From Pseudonocardia sp. ICBG1293 (lineage in GTDB: Bacteria; Actinomycetota; Actinomycetes; Mycobacteriales; Pseudonocardiaceae), in the NCBI RefSeq assembly GCF_020131355.1, contig NZ_JAHLEL010000038.1:62001-126000 (forward strand): a stretch of DNA of 64,000 nt. Reading direction: 5' to 3'. The notes beneath the pieces are model-generated. The model was not told the DNA's origin. It saw only the letters and a program-made list of their open reading frames with translations, and did no database searches. Each line of letters begins with the position of its first letter. Position 1 is the first letter of the stretch. The position numbers and the translations under genes are program-made. This document shows, one piece after another, positions 10,231 through 21,814 of this stretch.

Positions 10231-10770
10231 ATGTTCGACTTCTTCAAGGGATTCGGCGTCACCTTCTCGACGATGTTCAAGAAGGTCGTCACCGAGGAGT
10301 ACCCGGAGGACTTCCCGCCCGCCGCGCCCCGCTACCACGGCCGCCACCAGCTCAACCGGCACCCGGACGGGCTGGAGAAGTGCGTCGGCTGCGAGCTGTG
10401 CGCCTGGGCCTGTCCCGCCGACGCGATCTACGTCGAGGGCGGGGACAACACCGAGGATGCCCGGTACTCGCCGGGTGAGCGCTACGGCGCGATCTACCAG
10501 ATCAACTACCTGCGCTGCATCGGCTGCGGCCTGTGCATCGAGGCCTGCCCGACCCGGTCGCTCACGATGACCAACTTCTACGAGCTGGCCGACGACAACC
10601 GGCAGGACCTGATCTACACCAAGGAGCAGCTGATGGCCCCGCTGCTGCCGGGCATGGAGCAGCCCCCGCACCCGATGCGCCTGGGCTCCGACGAGCAGGA
10701 CTACTACGTCTCCGGCCCGACGCTCGCGAAGGTCTCCGCCCAGGACCAGACGAAGGAGCAGACGCGATGA
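10231..10770 (+). CDS. nuoI: NADH-quinone oxidoreductase subunit I
   Basis: The 179-residue subunit carries two [4Fe-4S] ferredoxin motifs, [12 protein letters not shown] and [12 protein letters not shown]. They bind clusters N6a and N6b, which pass electrons to N2 in NuoB. The ATG follows the nuoH stop without a gap. The N-terminal amphipathic helix [17 protein letters not shown] anchors it to the membrane surface. The stop overlaps the nuoJ start (ATGA). Confidence 0.96.
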   Translation: MFDFFKGFGVTFSTMFKKVVTEEYPEDFPPAAPRYHGRHQLNRHPDGLEKCVGCELCAWACPADAIYVEGGDNTEDARYSPGERYGAIYQINYLRCIGCGLCIEACPTRSLTMTNFYELADDNRQDLIYTKEQLMAPLLPGMEQPPHPMRLGSDEQDYYVSGPTLAKVSAQDQTKEQTR

Positions 10771-11618
10771 GCATCGGCGCGGTGCTCGCGCAGGCCGCGG
10801 GCGAGGTGAGCACGGGCGAGGCGGTCGCGTTCTGGATCCTCGGGCCGGTGGCGCTGGCCGGTGCGCTCGGCCTGGTCTTCGCCCGGCACGCGGTGCACGC
10901 CGCGCTGCTGCTGGTCCTGACGATGTTCTCGATCGCGGTGCTCTACCTGGTGCAGTCCGCACCGTTCCTCGGGTTCGTGCAGATCATCGTCTACACCGGC
11001 GCCGTGATGATGCTGTTCCTGTTCGTCCTCATGCTGGTCGGACGGGACTCCAAGGACTCGGTGATCGAGGTCCTGCGCGGGCAGCGGGCCGCGGCGCTGG
11101 TGTTCGGCGTCGCGCTGGCCGCGCTGCTGGTCGGCGGGCTCGCCCGCGGCCTCACCAGCGTGACCCCGGCGGGGCTGGAGGCGGGCGGCCTCGGGTGGAA
11201 CGGCAACGTCCCCGGCCTCGGGCGGCTCATCTTCACCGACTACCTGCTGGCATTCGAGCTGACCGCGGCCCTGCTCATGGTCGCCGCGCTCGGCGCGATG
11301 GTGCTGTCGGGCTCGCAGAGCAGCCAGCACACCAAGATCGGCCAGCGGGCGACGGTGCTGAAGCGGCTGCGCGGCGAGCACGCCCGCATCTCCCCGCTGC
11401 CCGGCCCCGGCGTCTACGCGACGGCGAACTCCGTCGCGGTCCCGGCGATCCTGCCCGACGGCTCGATCGCCCCCGAGTCGCTGTCGGAGATCATCGAGTC
11501 GGTCGCGGTCGACGTGCCCGACACGACGACGCCGGACGCGCACGCGCTGACCGGCCGCCCCGCACCCGACCGGACCGCCGCCTCCGGTGAGGCCGCCGAG
11601 ACCGGGGAGCACCGATGA
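10767..11618 (+). CDS. nuoJ: NADH-quinone oxidoreductase subunit J
   Basis: The 283-residue protein has the five-helix NuoJ core, with the conserved [20 protein letters not shown] in the third helix, the bent helix important for coupling. The C-terminal 110 residues are hydrophilic and Pro/Glu-rich, a long tail seen in high-GC Gram-positives. The ATG at 10767 overlaps the nuoI stop; an upstream extension of the frame is a shadow of nuoI. The stop overlaps nuoK. Confidence 0.93.
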   Translation: MSIGAVLAQAAGEVSTGEAVAFWILGPVALAGALGLVFARHAVHAALLLVLTMFSIAVLYLVQSAPFLGFVQIIVYTGAVMMLFLFVLMLVGRDSKDSVIEVLRGQRAAALVFGVALAALLVGGLARGLTSVTPAGLEAGGLGWNGNVPGLGRLIFTDYLLAFELTAALLMVAALGAMVLSGSQSSQHTKIGQRATVLKRLRGEHARISPLPGPGVYATANSVAVPAILPDGSIAPESLSEIIESVAVDVPDTTTPDAHALTGRPAPDRTAASGEAAETGEHR

Positions 11619-11914
11619 GGCCCGAGTACTACCTGCTGCTCTCGGCGCTGCTGTTCACCATCGGCGCCGTCGGTGTCCTGGTGCGGCGCAACGCCGTGGT
11701 CGTGTTCATGTGCATCGAGCTCATGCTGAACGCGGTGAACCTGACCCTGGTCACCTTCTCGCGGATCAACGGCAACCTCGACGGCCAGGTGATGGCCCTG
11801 TTCGTGATGGTCGTCGCGGCCTGTGAGGTCGTCGTCGGGCTCGCGATCGTCACGGCCATCTTCCGCACCCGTCAGTCGTCCTCGGTGGACGACGCGAACC
11901 TTCTGAAGTACTAG
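11615..11914 (+). CDS. nuoK: NADH-quinone oxidoreductase subunit K
   Basis: The 99-residue, three-helix subunit is of normal length. It has the conserved charged helix residues in [11 protein letters not shown] and the closing [15 protein letters not shown]. NuoK is related to the Mrp antiporter subunit MrpC and belongs to the proton-moving membrane arm. It starts with ATG overlapping the nuoJ stop. Confidence 0.96.
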   Translation: MRPEYYLLLSALLFTIGAVGVLVRRNAVVVFMCIELMLNAVNLTLVTFSRINGNLDGQVMALFVMVVAACEVVVGLAIVTAIFRTRQSSSVDDANLLKY

Positions 11915-11924
11915 GAGTGTGCGC

Positions 11925-13874
11925 GTGAACCTCGTCCTCGCACAGGCCGCCGCACCGGCGACCGGAGCCGCATCGCTGGCCTGGTTGCTGATCGCGCTCC
12001 CCGCGGCCGGTGCCCTGGTGCTCTTCCTCGCCGGACGGCGGGCCGACGGCTGGGGCCACTGGCTCGGCCTCGCCACCGTCGTCGGCGCCTTCGTCGTCGG
12101 TGTGACGATATTCCTGCAGACCCTCGGTCTGTCCGCCGACGACCGGCTGCGCGAGCAGTCGCTGTGGTCCTGGATGTCCTCCGGCGCGCTGAGCGTCGAC
12201 TTCGGACTCCGGATCGACACGCTGTCGCTGACGTTCGTGCTGCTGATCACCGGGGTCGGGGCGCTCATCCACCTCTACTCGGTGGGCTACATGAGCCACG
12301 ACCCGAACCGGCGGCGGTTCTTCGCGCAGCTGAACCTGTTCGTCGCCGCGATGCTGGTGCTGGTCCTCGGCAACAACTTCGTCATGCTCTACCTCGGCTG
12401 GGAGGGCGTCGGTCTGGCGTCGTACCTGCTGATCGGCTTCTACCAGGACCGGCCCGCCGCCGCGACGGCGGCGAAGAAGGCGTTCCTGATGAACCGGGTC
12501 GGCGACGTCGGCCTGGCCATCGCGATCTTCCTGCTCTGGCTGGAGCTCGGGACGCTGCAGTACACGGAGGTGTTCGCGCGCATCGGCGAGGTCGGCGGCG
12601 GCACGATCCTGGCGATCACGCTGCTGCTCCTGCTCGGTGCCTGCGGCAAGTCCGGCCAGTTCCCGCTGCAGTCCTGGCTCCCGGACGCGATGGAGGGCCC
12701 GACCCCGGTCTCGGCCCTGATCCACGCGGCCACGATGGTCACCGCGGGCGTCTACCTGATCGCCCGGGCCTCGCCGATCTACAACCTCTCCGAGACCGGA
12801 CGGCTGGTCGTGGCGATCATCGGTGTCGTCACCCTGATGATCGGCGCGATCATCGGCTGCGCCTACGACGACATCAAGAAGGTCCTGGCCTACTCCACGG
12901 TGAGCCAGATCGGCTACATGATCCTCGCCGTCGGGCTCGGGCCGGCCGGGTACGCCCTGGGCATCCTGCACCTGCTGACCCACGGCTTCTTCAAGGCCGG
13001 GCTGTTCCTCGGCGCCGGGTCGGTCATGCACGCCATGAACGACGACGTCGACATGCGCCGCTTCGGCGGGCTGTGGCGGAAGATGCCGGTCACCTTCGTG
13101 ACCTTCGGCCTCGGCTACCTCGCGCTGATCGGCTTCCCGTTCCTGTCCGGCTACTTCTCCAAGGACGCGATCATCGAGGCCGCGTTCGCCCAGGAGGGGT
13201 GGCAGGGCTGGGTGTTCGGTGGGCTCGCAACGCTCGCGGCCGGTCTGACCGCCTTCTACATGACCCGCCTGATGATCATGACGTTCTTCGGTGCGGAGCG
13301 CTGGCGCACGGTGCAGTCCACCGACGGCCGCGACTACCACCCGCACGAGTCCCCGGCGACGATGACCGTCCCGATGGTCGTCCTCGCGGTCGGCTCGGTG
13401 CTGGGTGGTGGCGTCCTGTACGGGCTGGTCCCCGAGTGGCTCGCCCCCTCGGTGGGGGAGCGGGTCGAGCTGGAGGGCGGCGCCCTGCCGCACGCGGTGA
13501 TCCCGTTCCTCGTCGTCGGGATCTCGCTGCTCGGTGCGGTACTGGCCTACGTGTTCGTCGGCCGCTCCCCGGTGCCGGTGCAGCGCCCGCAGCGGGTGTC
13601 GCCGGTGGTCGCCGCGGCCCGAGCCGACCTCGGCGCGAACGCCTTCAACGAGGCGTTCATCGAGCGGCCCGGCATCGCGCTGACCCGGTTGCTCGCCTGG
13701 TTCGACGACCGCGGGATCGACGGGGCCGTCAACGGCACCGCGTCGGCGTTCGGCGGCGGCTCGAGCCGGCTGCGCCGGCTCCAGACCGGTTTCGTCCGGT
13801 CGTACGCACTCTCGATGCTCGGCGGGGCGGTCATCGTCGTCGCCGCGATGCTGGCGGTGAGGTTCGTCTCATGA
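11925..13874 (+). CDS. nuoL: NADH-quinone oxidoreductase subunit L
   Basis: The 649-residue antiporter-like subunit sits at the far end of the membrane arm. Signatures include the Lys/His helix motif region [16 protein letters not shown] and [19 protein letters not shown] place the start at the GTG at 11925 (MNLVLAQ) rather than the GTG at 11919, because the AGGAG at 11913-11917 is 7 bases before the former and only 1 before the latter. It overlaps the nuoK stop region by its ribosome-binding site and overlaps nuoM by 4 bp. Confidence 0.94.
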   Translation: MNLVLAQAAAPATGAASLAWLLIALPAAGALVLFLAGRRADGWGHWLGLATVVGAFVVGVTIFLQTLGLSADDRLREQSLWSWMSSGALSVDFGLRIDTLSLTFVLLITGVGALIHLYSVGYMSHDPNRRRFFAQLNLFVAAMLVLVLGNNFVMLYLGWEGVGLASYLLIGFYQDRPAAATAAKKAFLMNRVGDVGLAIAIFLLWLELGTLQYTEVFARIGEVGGGTILAITLLLLLGACGKSGQFPLQSWLPDAMEGPTPVSALIHAATMVTAGVYLIARASPIYNLSETGRLVVAIIGVVTLMIGAIIGCAYDDIKKVLAYSTVSQIGYMILAVGLGPAGYALGILHLLTHGFFKAGLFLGAGSVMHAMNDDVDMRRFGGLWRKMPVTFVTFGLGYLALIGFPFLSGYFSKDAIIEAAFAQEGWQGWVFGGLATLAAGLTAFYMTRLMIMTFFGAERWRTVQSTDGRDYHPHESPATMTVPMVVLAVGSVLGGGVLYGLVPEWLAPSVGERVELEGGALPHAVIPFLVVGISLLGAVLAYVFVGRSPVPVQRPQRVSPVVAAARADLGANAFNEAFIERPGIALTRLLAWFDDRGIDGAVNGTASAFGGGSSRLRRLQTGFVRSYALSMLGGAVIVVAAMLAVRFVS

Positions 13875-15526
13875 CCCCCCTGGACACGGCTCCCATCGTC
13901 CCCGACTCGGGGGGCAACCCGTTCCTGATCGTCCTGCTGCTGGTGCCGGTCGTCGGCGCGCTGGTCATGTACCCGTTGCGGGCCAACACCGGGCTCGCGA
14001 AGGCGGTCGCGATGGCGACGGCCCTGGTGGAGCTGGCGCTCGTCGTCGTCGCGTGGGCGCTCTACTCCATCCCCGCGGCGCAGGCGGGCGCCCGGTTCCA
14101 GCTCGAGTTCTCGATGTCCTGGATCCCCGCCTTCGGCACGCACATCGCGTTCGGCGTCGACGGCATCTCGCTGGCCCTGATCGGGCTCACCGCGTTCCTG
14201 GTGCCCGGCCTGATGCTGTTCGCGTGGGCGGAGAAGCTGCCCGAGGGCCGCTCGGCCGCCGGGTACTTCGCGCTGCTGCTGGCGACCCAGGCGACGCTGG
14301 TCGGCGTCTTCGCCGCCACCGACGTCTTCCTGTTCTACGTCTTCTTCGAGGCCATGCTGGTCCCGATGTACTTCCTGATCGGACGCTTCGGCGGGCCGCG
14401 CCGGCAGTACGCGGCGGTCAAGTTCTTCCTGTACTCGCTGCTCGGCGGCCTGATCATGCTGGCGTCGCTGATCGGGCTGTTCGTGGTCAGCGAGCAGCAG
14501 CTCGGCCAGGGCACGTTCACCTGGGCGGACCTGCAGGCCATGGCGTCGAGCGTGCCCGAGTCCACCCAGATCTGGCTGTTCCTCGGCTTCTTCGTCGCGT
14601 TCGCGATCAAGGCGCCGCTGGTGCCGTTCCACACCTGGCTGCCCGACGCCGGCGCCGAGGCCCCGATCGTGGGCGCGGTGCTGCTGGTCGGTGTGCTGGA
14701 CAAGGTCGGCACCTACGGCTTCCTGCGCTACCTGCTGCCGCTGTTCCCGCAGGCGTCGCAGACCCTGGCGCCGCTGGTGCTGGTGCTGGCCGTCGCCGGG
14801 ATCGTCTACGCCGCGCTGCTCGCGGTCGCCCAGACCGACATGGGCCGGTTCGTCGCCTACACCTCGGTGGCGCACTTCGGCTTCATCGCGCTCGGGGTGT
14901 TCGCGTTCTCCTCGCAGGCCTTCGCCGGTGCGACGCTGTACATGGTCAACCACGGTCTCTCGACCGGCATGCTGTTCGTGATGGTCGGCGTGCTGATCAG
15001 CCGTGGCGGCTCGCGCCTGATCGCCGACTACGGCGGCGTCGCGAAGCTGGCCCCGGTCATGGCGGGATGCCTCCTGCTGGCCGGGATGAGCTCACTGGCA
15101 CTGCCCGGCACGAACTCGTTCGTCTCGGAGTTCCTGGTGCTGGTCGGCTCGTTCCCGAACCGGCCGGTCTTCACGGTGATCGCGACGATCGGCATCATCT
15201 TCGCCGCGCTCTACGTGCTGTGGTTCTACCAGCGCACGATGCAGGGCCCGGTGCGCGGCACCGCGGTCATGGCGGCGCTGGAGCGCGGCGGCGCGGGCGG
15301 CCCGGGGTCGATGATCGACCCCGCGGTCGCCGCGCAGCGCACGGGCTCCGGCTTCCCCGACCTCCCCGCCCGTGAGATCGGCGTGCTCGCGCCGCTGATC
15401 GTCGCGATCGTGGTGCTCGGCTTCTACCCGGGCCCGGTGCTCGACCTGATCAACCCGTCGGTGACGGCGACGATGACCGAGCTCGGGCTGCCCGACCCGG
15501 TCGTGGCTGGAGGGATCTCCCGATGA
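13871..15526 (+). CDS. nuoM: NADH-quinone oxidoreductase subunit M
   Basis: The 551-residue antiporter-like subunit has the expected conserved helices, including [32 protein letters not shown] and [13 protein letters not shown]. It pumps protons as the middle of the three antiporter modules. The ATG overlaps the nuoL stop (ATGA), and the last codons overlap the nuoN start. The upstream open frame is a shadow of nuoL. Confidence 0.95.
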   Translation: MTPLDTAPIVPDSGGNPFLIVLLLVPVVGALVMYPLRANTGLAKAVAMATALVELALVVVAWALYSIPAAQAGARFQLEFSMSWIPAFGTHIAFGVDGISLALIGLTAFLVPGLMLFAWAEKLPEGRSAAGYFALLLATQATLVGVFAATDVFLFYVFFEAMLVPMYFLIGRFGGPRRQYAAVKFFLYSLLGGLIMLASLIGLFVVSEQQLGQGTFTWADLQAMASSVPESTQIWLFLGFFVAFAIKAPLVPFHTWLPDAGAEAPIVGAVLLVGVLDKVGTYGFLRYLLPLFPQASQTLAPLVLVLAVAGIVYAALLAVAQTDMGRFVAYTSVAHFGFIALGVFAFSSQAFAGATLYMVNHGLSTGMLFVMVGVLISRGGSRLIADYGGVAKLAPVMAGCLLLAGMSSLALPGTNSFVSEFLVLVGSFPNRPVFTVIATIGIIFAALYVLWFYQRTMQGPVRGTAVMAALERGGAGGPGSMIDPAVAAQRTGSGFPDLPAREIGVLAPLIVAIVVLGFYPGPVLDLINPSVTATMTELGLPDPVVAGGISR

Positions 15527-17127
15527 GTGTGCTCGCGCAGGTCGCGCCGATCGAGATGCCGGCGATCGACTGGGCGGCCACCGCGCCGCTGTGGATCGTG
15601 TTCGCCGGAGCGTGCGTGTCGGTGCTGCTGGAGGCGTTCCTCCCGCGGCACCAGCGTTGGCCCGTGCAGGTCGTGCTGACCGGGCTGACCCTCGTCGCAG
15701 CGCTCGTCGCGCTGGCCGGGTACGCGCTCGGCTCCCCGGCCGCGGTCCTGACGTTCGGTTCCGCGTTGTCGGTGGACGCGCCGTCGCTGTTCCTGTGGGG
15801 CACGCTGATCGTCCTGGCGATCCCCGGCCTGCTGCTGATCGCGGACCGGTCGGTGGAGCCGGGCGGGGTGTTCGTCGCCTCGGCCGCCGAGCGGGCCGCG
15901 GTCCGTTCCGGCGGCGGGCCGGCCACGCCGGTCGGTGGCGAGCACGTCGACCGTTCCTACGGCGCGCCCGACGAGGCGCCGACCATGCAGACCGAGCCGT
16001 TCCCGTTCGTGCTGTTCGCACTCGGCGGGATGATGGCGTTCGTCGCGGCCAACGACCTGCTGACGATGTTCATCGCGCTCGAGGTCCTGTCGCTGCCGCT
16101 GTACCTCATGTGCGGGCTGGCGCGCCGCCGTCGCCTGCTGTCGCAGGAGTCCGCGGTCAAGTACTTCCTGCTCGGTGCGTTCGGCTCGGCGTTCTTCCTC
16201 TACGGCGTCGCACTGCTCTACGGCTACGCGGGCTCGGTGCGGCTCTCCGCGATCTCGCAGGCCGCCGCGGGCACCCTGGCCTCGGACACGCTGCTGTTCG
16301 CGGGCCTGGCACTGTTGCTGGTGGGGCTGCTGTTCAAGGGCTCGGTGGCCCCGTTCCACACCTGGACCCCGGACGTCTACCAGGGCGCCCCGACGCCGGT
16401 CACCGCGTTCATGGCGGCCTGCACGAAGGTCGCCGCGTTCGGTGCGATCGCCCGGGTGCTCTACGTCGGCTTCGGCAGCACCGTCTGGGAGTGGCGCGGC
16501 GTGCTGTGGGTGGTGGCGGTCGTCTCGATGGTCGTCGGCGCGGTGCTGGGACTCACCCAGACCGACGTGAAGCGCATGATCGCCTACTCCTCGATCGCGC
16601 ACGCGGGCTTCCTCCTGCTCGGTGCGATGGCGCTGACCCCGCAGGGCACCGCGGGCCTGCTGTTCTACCTGCTGGCGTACGGGTTCACGACGATCGCGAT
16701 CCTCGGGATCGTCTCGCTGGTCCGCACCGGGGACGGCGAGGCCTCGGACCTGGCCGCGTGGGCGGGCCTGGCGAAGCGGTCCCCGCTCGTCGCCGGGATC
16801 ATGACGTTCCTGCTCCTCGCACTGGCCGGGATCCCGCTGACCAGCGGGTTCACCGCGAAGTTCGCGGTGTTCTCGGCGGCCTCGGCGGACGGCATGGTGC
16901 CGCTGGTGGTGATCGCCCTGGTCGCGTCCGCCGTGGCCGCGTTCTTCTATCTGCGCATCGTCGTGCTCATGTACTTCTCCGAGCCCGCGCAGGACGGTCC
17001 GGCCGTCGTCGTGCCCGGTGCGTTCACCACGGTGGCCATCACCCTGGGCACGCTGGCGACGCTCGTTCTCGGGATTCTTCCCACACCGGTCCTCGAATGG
17101 GCCGCCAGCGGCGCGTTCTCCGGCTGA
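15523..17127 (+). CDS. nuoN: NADH-quinone oxidoreductase subunit N
   Basis: The last antiporter-like subunit, 534 residues, shows LFKGSVAPFHTWTPDVYQGA and RMIAYSSIAHAGFLLLG. A hydrophilic insertion between helices (around residues 110-150, Gly/Pro-rich with HVDRSYGAPDEAP) is larger than in E. coli. The ATG overlaps the nuoM stop. It closes the nuo operon; the prenyl synthase promoter follows within 7 bp. Confidence 0.95.
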   Translation: MSVLAQVAPIEMPAIDWAATAPLWIVFAGACVSVLLEAFLPRHQRWPVQVVLTGLTLVAALVALAGYALGSPAAVLTFGSALSVDAPSLFLWGTLIVLAIPGLLLIADRSVEPGGVFVASAAERAAVRSGGGPATPVGGEHVDRSYGAPDEAPTMQTEPFPFVLFALGGMMAFVAANDLLTMFIALEVLSLPLYLMCGLARRRRLLSQESAVKYFLLGAFGSAFFLYGVALLYGYAGSVRLSAISQAAAGTLASDTLLFAGLALLLVGLLFKGSVAPFHTWTPDVYQGAPTPVTAFMAACTKVAAFGAIARVLYVGFGSTVWEWRGVLWVVAVVSMVVGAVLGLTQTDVKRMIAYSSIAHAGFLLLGAMALTPQGTAGLLFYLLAYGFTTIAILGIVSLVRTGDGEASDLAAWAGLAKRSPLVAGIMTFLLLALAGIPLTSGFTAKFAVFSAASADGMVPLVVIALVASAVAAFFYLRIVVLMYFSEPAQDGPAVVVPGAFTTVAITLGTLATLVLGILPTPVLEWAASGAFSG

Positions 17128-17133
17128 CGTTCG

Positions 17134-17139
17134 TAGGCT
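17134..17139 (+). promoter_or_regulatory. -10 element for a leaderless prenyl synthase mRNA
   Basis: TAGGCT fits the actinobacterial -10 hexamer TANNNT. It is followed by six bases and then GTG at 17146, the spacing expected when transcription starts on the first base of the start codon. No clear -35 is seen. Confidence 0.5.
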
Positions 17140-17145
17140 GTGGGG

Positions 17146-18153
17146 GTGGAGACACAGAGTGTGGCCGGGATCCGGATGGCCGATCCGGTCCTGGCCGAGG
17201 CCACGGCGGACGGGCTCAAGCGGGTCGAGGACCTGCTGCATCGCGAGGTGCACAGCGACTACGAGTTCGTCACCGAGACCTCGTTGCACCTGATCGAGGC
17301 GGGCGGCAAGCGGTTCCGACCGCTGTTCACGCTGCTCGCGGCGCAGGTCGGACCGCATCCCGAACGCGACGAGGTGATCACGGCGGCCGCCGTGGTGGAG
17401 CTGATCCACCTGGCGACGCTGTACCACGACGACGTGATGGACGAGGCGTCCATGCGACGGGGCGCGGAGTCCGCGAACTCGCGCTGGGACAACTCGGTCG
17501 CGATCCTGACCGGGGACTTCCTCTTCGCGCACGCGTCGCGGCTGGTCGCCGACCTCGGCCCGGACGCCGTGCGGATCATCGCCGAGACGTTCGCGCTGCT
17601 CGTCACCGGTCAGATGCGCGAGACCCGTGGGCCCAAGGCGACCGACGACCCGGTGCAGCACTACCTGCGGGTGGTCGCGGAGAAGACCGGGTCGCTGATC
17701 GCGACCTCGGGCCGTTACGGCGGCATGTTCTCCGGCGCTCCCGCCGAGCACATCGAGGCACTGCGGACCTTCGGCGAGGTCATCGGGGCGGCGTTCCAGA
17801 TCTCCGACGACATCATCGACATCGCCTCGCCGTCGGACGACTCGGGCAAGACGCCCGGCACCGACCTGCGGGAGGGCGTGCACACCCTGCCGATGCTCTA
17901 CGCCCTGCGGGACGGCGACGACTCCGCCGACGCCCGCAGGCTGCGGCAGCTGCTGGCCGCCCCGATCACCGACGACGCCGAGGTGGCCGAGGCGCTGGAG
18001 CTGCTGCGCTCCGGGGACGCGCTGGTCAAGGCCCGGGAGACCGTCGCCGGGTACGCCGACCGGGCGCGGGCCGAGCTGGCGGTGCTGCCGCCGTGCCCGG
18101 CGATCGAGGCGCTGCGGACGCTGACCGACTACACGGTGGAGCGGGTGGGCTGA
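17146..18153 (+). CDS. Long-chain polyprenyl diphosphate synthase
   Basis: This trans-prenyltransferase of about 335 residues condenses isopentenyl diphosphate with an allylic primer. Both Asp-rich motifs are present: DDVMD near residue 97 and DDIID near residue 223. GGKRFRP and GDFLFA also fit. Its position right after nuoN and close to menG suggests it makes the menaquinone side chain (hepta- to nonaprenyl class); chain length cannot be read with confidence. A GTG at 17140 is in the same frame, but the TAGGCT -10 favours a leaderless start at 17146. The 3' end overlaps the convergent permease gene by 25 bp. Confidence 0.88.
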   Translation: METQSVAGIRMADPVLAEATADGLKRVEDLLHREVHSDYEFVTETSLHLIEAGGKRFRPLFTLLAAQVGPHPERDEVITAAAVVELIHLATLYHDDVMDEASMRRGAESANSRWDNSVAILTGDFLFAHASRLVADLGPDAVRIIAETFALLVTGQMRETRGPKATDDPVQHYLRVVAEKTGSLIATSGRYGGMFSGAPAEHIEALRTFGEVIGAAFQISDDIIDIASPSDDSGKTPGTDLREGVHTLPMLYALRDGDDSADARRLRQLLAAPITDDAEVAEALELLRSGDALVKARETVAGYADRARAELAVLPPCPAIEALRTLTDYTVERVG

Positions 18154-19070
18154 GCCGCGGCCGGTCGTCGCCGTCGCACCAGGTCGACGGTGAAGACCGC
18201 CAGCGCCAGCCAGACGAGGGCGAACCCGGCCCAGCGGGCCGGGGCCATCGTCTCGCCGACCACCAGCACGCCCCACAGGAACTGCAGGGTGGGGTTGATG
18301 TAGAGCAGCACGCCGAGGGTCGTGAGCGGCAACCGCCGCGCCGCCGAGCCGTAGAGCAGCAGCGGCAGTGCCGTCACCGGGCCCGCGGACAGCATGAGCA
18401 GCAGGTGCCAGGGCCCGTGGCCGGTGAACGTGCCGCCGCCGGAGAGCGTGACGACGACCAGGAACACCGCGGCCGGGACGACGAGCACGACCCCCTCCGC
18501 GGTCAGCCCGGCCGCGGCGGGCAGCGGTGCGGTCGCCTTGAACAGCCCGTAGATCCCGAACGAGCAGGCCAGCGCCATCGACAGCCACGGCACGGTGCCG
18601 TTGCCGACGGCGATCACGACGACGGCCGTCGCCGCGAGCCCCAGCGCCACCCACTGCGCGGGCCGCTGCCGCTCCCGCAGGACGAGGACGCCGAACAGCA
18701 CCCCGACCAGCGGGGTCATGTAGTAGCCCAGAGCGGACTCGACGACCTTCCCCACCGAGACGCCCCAGATGAACAGGCCCCAGTTCACCGCGATGAACAC
18801 CGCGGCGGCGGCCGTCGAGAGCCAGCCGCGGGCGCCGAGCCCGCGTACGTCGCCCCAGCCGCGCAGCAGGGTCAGCACCACCGACATCAGCACCGCCGTC
18901 CACAGGACGCGGTGGGCGAGCACCTCCAGCGGCGCCGCCGGGTCCAGCAGCGGCCAGAACGCCGGGAACAGGCCCCACAGGACGTACGCGCCGACGCCCG
19001 CGGTGAGGCCGGCGGGACTCCGCTCACTCCGTTCGGGCGTGGTTCGTTCGGGGGAACGAGCGGTGGTCAT
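18129..19070 (-). CDS. rarD: RarD-type EamA-family permease
   Basis: The 313-residue integral membrane protein has about ten helices made of two EamA repeats. The opening GLTAGVGAYVLWGLFPAFWPL and the motif HRVLWTAVLMS are characteristic of the RarD subgroup; the family name comes from chloramphenicol-sensitive E. coli mutants. Its transport substrate is unknown. The ATG at 19070 is chosen because the open frame further upstream is low-complexity. It converges on the prenyl synthase gene and overlaps its 3' end. Confidence 0.87.
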   Translation of the reverse strand: MTTARSPERTTPERSERSPAGLTAGVGAYVLWGLFPAFWPLLDPAAPLEVLAHRVLWTAVLMSVVLTLLRGWGDVRGLGARGWLSTAAAAVFIAVNWGLFIWGVSVGKVVESALGYYMTPLVGVLFGVLVLRERQRPAQWVALGLAATAVVVIAVGNGTVPWLSMALACSFGIYGLFKATAPLPAAAGLTAEGVVLVVPAAVFLVVVTLSGGGTFTGHGPWHLLLMLSAGPVTALPLLLYGSAARRLPLTTLGVLLYINPTLQFLWGVLVVGETMAPARWAGFALVWLALAVFTVDLVRRRRPAAAQPTRSTV

Positions 19071-19212
19071 GGTCGCTTCGGGTGGTCGGTCACGGCACGA
19101 TGATCCGATACGGGTGTGCCCTCGCGCGAGAGGGCGGTGGGGCGGGCACGATCCGTGATACCAAGCACGGCGACAGTGGTCCGGGACGGTCCCGGGCGGA
19201 CGGAGGTCCGGC

Positions 19213-20667
19213 ATGGGCTGGATGTGGGTACTGCTGGCGGTGCTCGTGGTTCTCGTGGCGGCGGGCCTGGTGGTGTCCCGCCGTCGGGGACGGGCACTCG
19301 ACGACGGTCCCGGTGCCACGGGGCCGGGCGACACCCCGGCCGCGACCGGCGGCCCGGAGCCCTCGGGGACCGCCGGGACGGTGGGACTGTTCGAGCCCGC
19401 GGGGACGGCCGAGCCGTCGGCCGGGGCGTCCACCCCGCCACCGGACGCCGTTCCGGGCCCGGCCGGACCGGGAGCCGGTGCGGCCGGGCCGGACGACCCC
19501 GGGACCACGGTGGCCGGGACCGACGGGGATCCCGCGCCGGGCCGGGAGCCCGCCGGGTCCGGGGAGGTCGGTCGCGCGGAGGCCGACCTGCCGGTCGGGG
19601 CGGCGGGGAGCGGTCCGGAGCAGCTCGTCCCCGGTGGCGCCGGATCGGGCCCGGACGGCGCCCCGTCGGGCCCGGACACCGCGGGACCGGCGTCGGACAC
19701 GGTCCCGTCGGACACGGCGCCGTCGGACACGGCCCCGTCGGATCCGGCCGGCCGCGGGTCGGTCCCGGGCGGCGCCGGGTCGGTGTCGGGCAGCGCCGGG
19801 CCCGAGCCGGACGGCGCCGCATCCGACCGATTGGCGGCCGTCGGGGACGGGACCGCCGCGGACGGCATCGTGGCGGACGGTGTGGTGGCGGACGGCGTCG
19901 TGGCGGACGGGACGGTGGCGGACCGCGACCCCGCGGACGGTGCCGGTCCCGGCGCCGACGGCGCCGTGCGCTCCTCGACCGAGGACCCCGCCGCGGTGAG
20001 CGCGGACCCCGTCGCCGCGGCCGAGGACGGGTCGACCGGCCGCGCCCCGGCCGCGGGGGAGGGTGGGAGCATCACCGGTGCCCCGGTCGTCCCCCGCCCA
20101 CGTTCCGAGGACGACGCGGTGCCGCAGGACGACGCCGTACCGCAGGACGACGCCCTGCACCAGGACCGGGCGGCACCGCAGGACCGGGGCGCACCGCAGG
20201 ACCGGGCGGTGGCGCAGGGCGACGCGGTCGTGCCGGACGAGGAGCCGTCCGGCCGGCACGCGCTGCGTGACGACGTCGAGCCGGCCCCGTTGCCGGAGCC
20301 GGACCCCGCGTCGTCGTCCGACGAGGGTCCCCCCGCGCCGTTGCCGATCCCGTCGCGGCAGCGCCGGGACGCCGGCGGTTCGGCGCTGGCCGCGCTGGAC
20401 TCGCTCGTCATCGGCCCGTCCGCGGCGTCGGCGCCGTTGCCCCCGGGGGTACGCCCCGGACCGTACCCGGACTCGGTGCTCGCCCCCGCCGTCGGCGACG
20501 ACCCGCCCGAGACGCACCGGGTGAAGGTGCACAGCGGGTCGCGGCGGTTCCACCCGCCCGAGTCGCCGTACTACGTCCGGACCCGCGCGGACCTGTACTT
20601 CACCGGGGAGGGCGCGGCCCGGGCGGCCGGGTTCATCGCGTGGCACGAACGTCCCGGGGCTCGCTGA
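19213..20667 (+). CDS. Membrane-anchored low-complexity protein with a small C-terminal domain
   Basis: The ATG follows a GGAGG site. Residues 4-22 form one membrane helix, then come positively charged residues, so the bulk should face the cytoplasm. Residues about 30-420 are Gly/Ala/Pro/Asp/Ser/Thr-rich with tandem decapeptide-like repeats such as VADGVVADG, PSDTAPSDTA and AVPQDDAVPQDD. The last 55 residues are ordered: HRVKVHSGSRRFHPPESPYY followed by LYFTGEGAARAAGF. That segment resembles the short sunset-type domain with its AEAxAAGF ending. Function is unknown. The gene stands alone and converges on korB. Confidence 0.75.
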   Translation: MGWMWVLLAVLVVLVAAGLVVSRRRGRALDDGPGATGPGDTPAATGGPEPSGTAGTVGLFEPAGTAEPSAGASTPPPDAVPGPAGPGAGAAGPDDPGTTVAGTDGDPAPGREPAGSGEVGRAEADLPVGAAGSGPEQLVPGGAGSGPDGAPSGPDTAGPASDTVPSDTAPSDTAPSDPAGRGSVPGGAGSVSGSAGPEPDGAASDRLAAVGDGTAADGIVADGVVADGVVADGTVADRDPADGAGPGADGAVRSSTEDPAAVSADPVAAAEDGSTGRAPAAGEGGSITGAPVVPRPRSEDDAVPQDDAVPQDDALHQDRAAPQDRGAPQDRAVAQGDAVVPDEEPSGRHALRDDVEPAPLPEPDPASSSDEGPPAPLPIPSRQRRDAGGSALAALDSLVIGPSAASAPLPPGVRPGPYPDSVLAPAVGDDPPETHRVKVHSGSRRFHPPESPYYVRTRADLYFTGEGAARAAGFIAWHERPGAR

Positions 20668-20692
20668 GGCAGGCACCCGGCGGACGCACGCC

Positions 20693-20722
20693 GGCCCCGC
20701 TGCTCCGAGGAGCGGCGGGGCC
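20693..20722. terminator. Bidirectional hairpin between convergent genes
   Basis: GGCCCCGC-t-GCTCC pairs with GGAGC-g-GCGGGGCC around a GA loop: two stacked perfect arms with one mismatched pair. It lies between the stop of the membrane-anchored protein and the stop of korB. It has no long T-run. Confidence 0.6.
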
Positions 20723-20743
20723 GTCGTCCGTCGTGGGCCGGTG

Positions 20744-21810
<1,067 letters not shown>

Positions 21811-21814
<4 letters not shown>

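Noticed and set aside
11850..13493. A 547-codon minus-strand frame opposite nuoL
   Set aside because: Its Asp/Arg/Gln/His-rich sequence is the usual antisense shadow of a membrane-protein gene in GC-rich DNA.
11919..13874. GTG 11919 as the nuoL start
   Set aside because: Only one base separates it from the AGGAG; GTG 11925 has correct spacing.
15424..18978. A 1184-codon minus-strand frame opposite nuoN and the prenyl synthase
   Set aside because: Longest frame in the window but fully antisense to two clear genes and without any domain.
19090..20676. A long minus-strand frame opposite the low-complexity membrane protein
   Set aside because: The + frame has a ribosome-binding site, a membrane helix and an ordered end; the minus frame has none of these.
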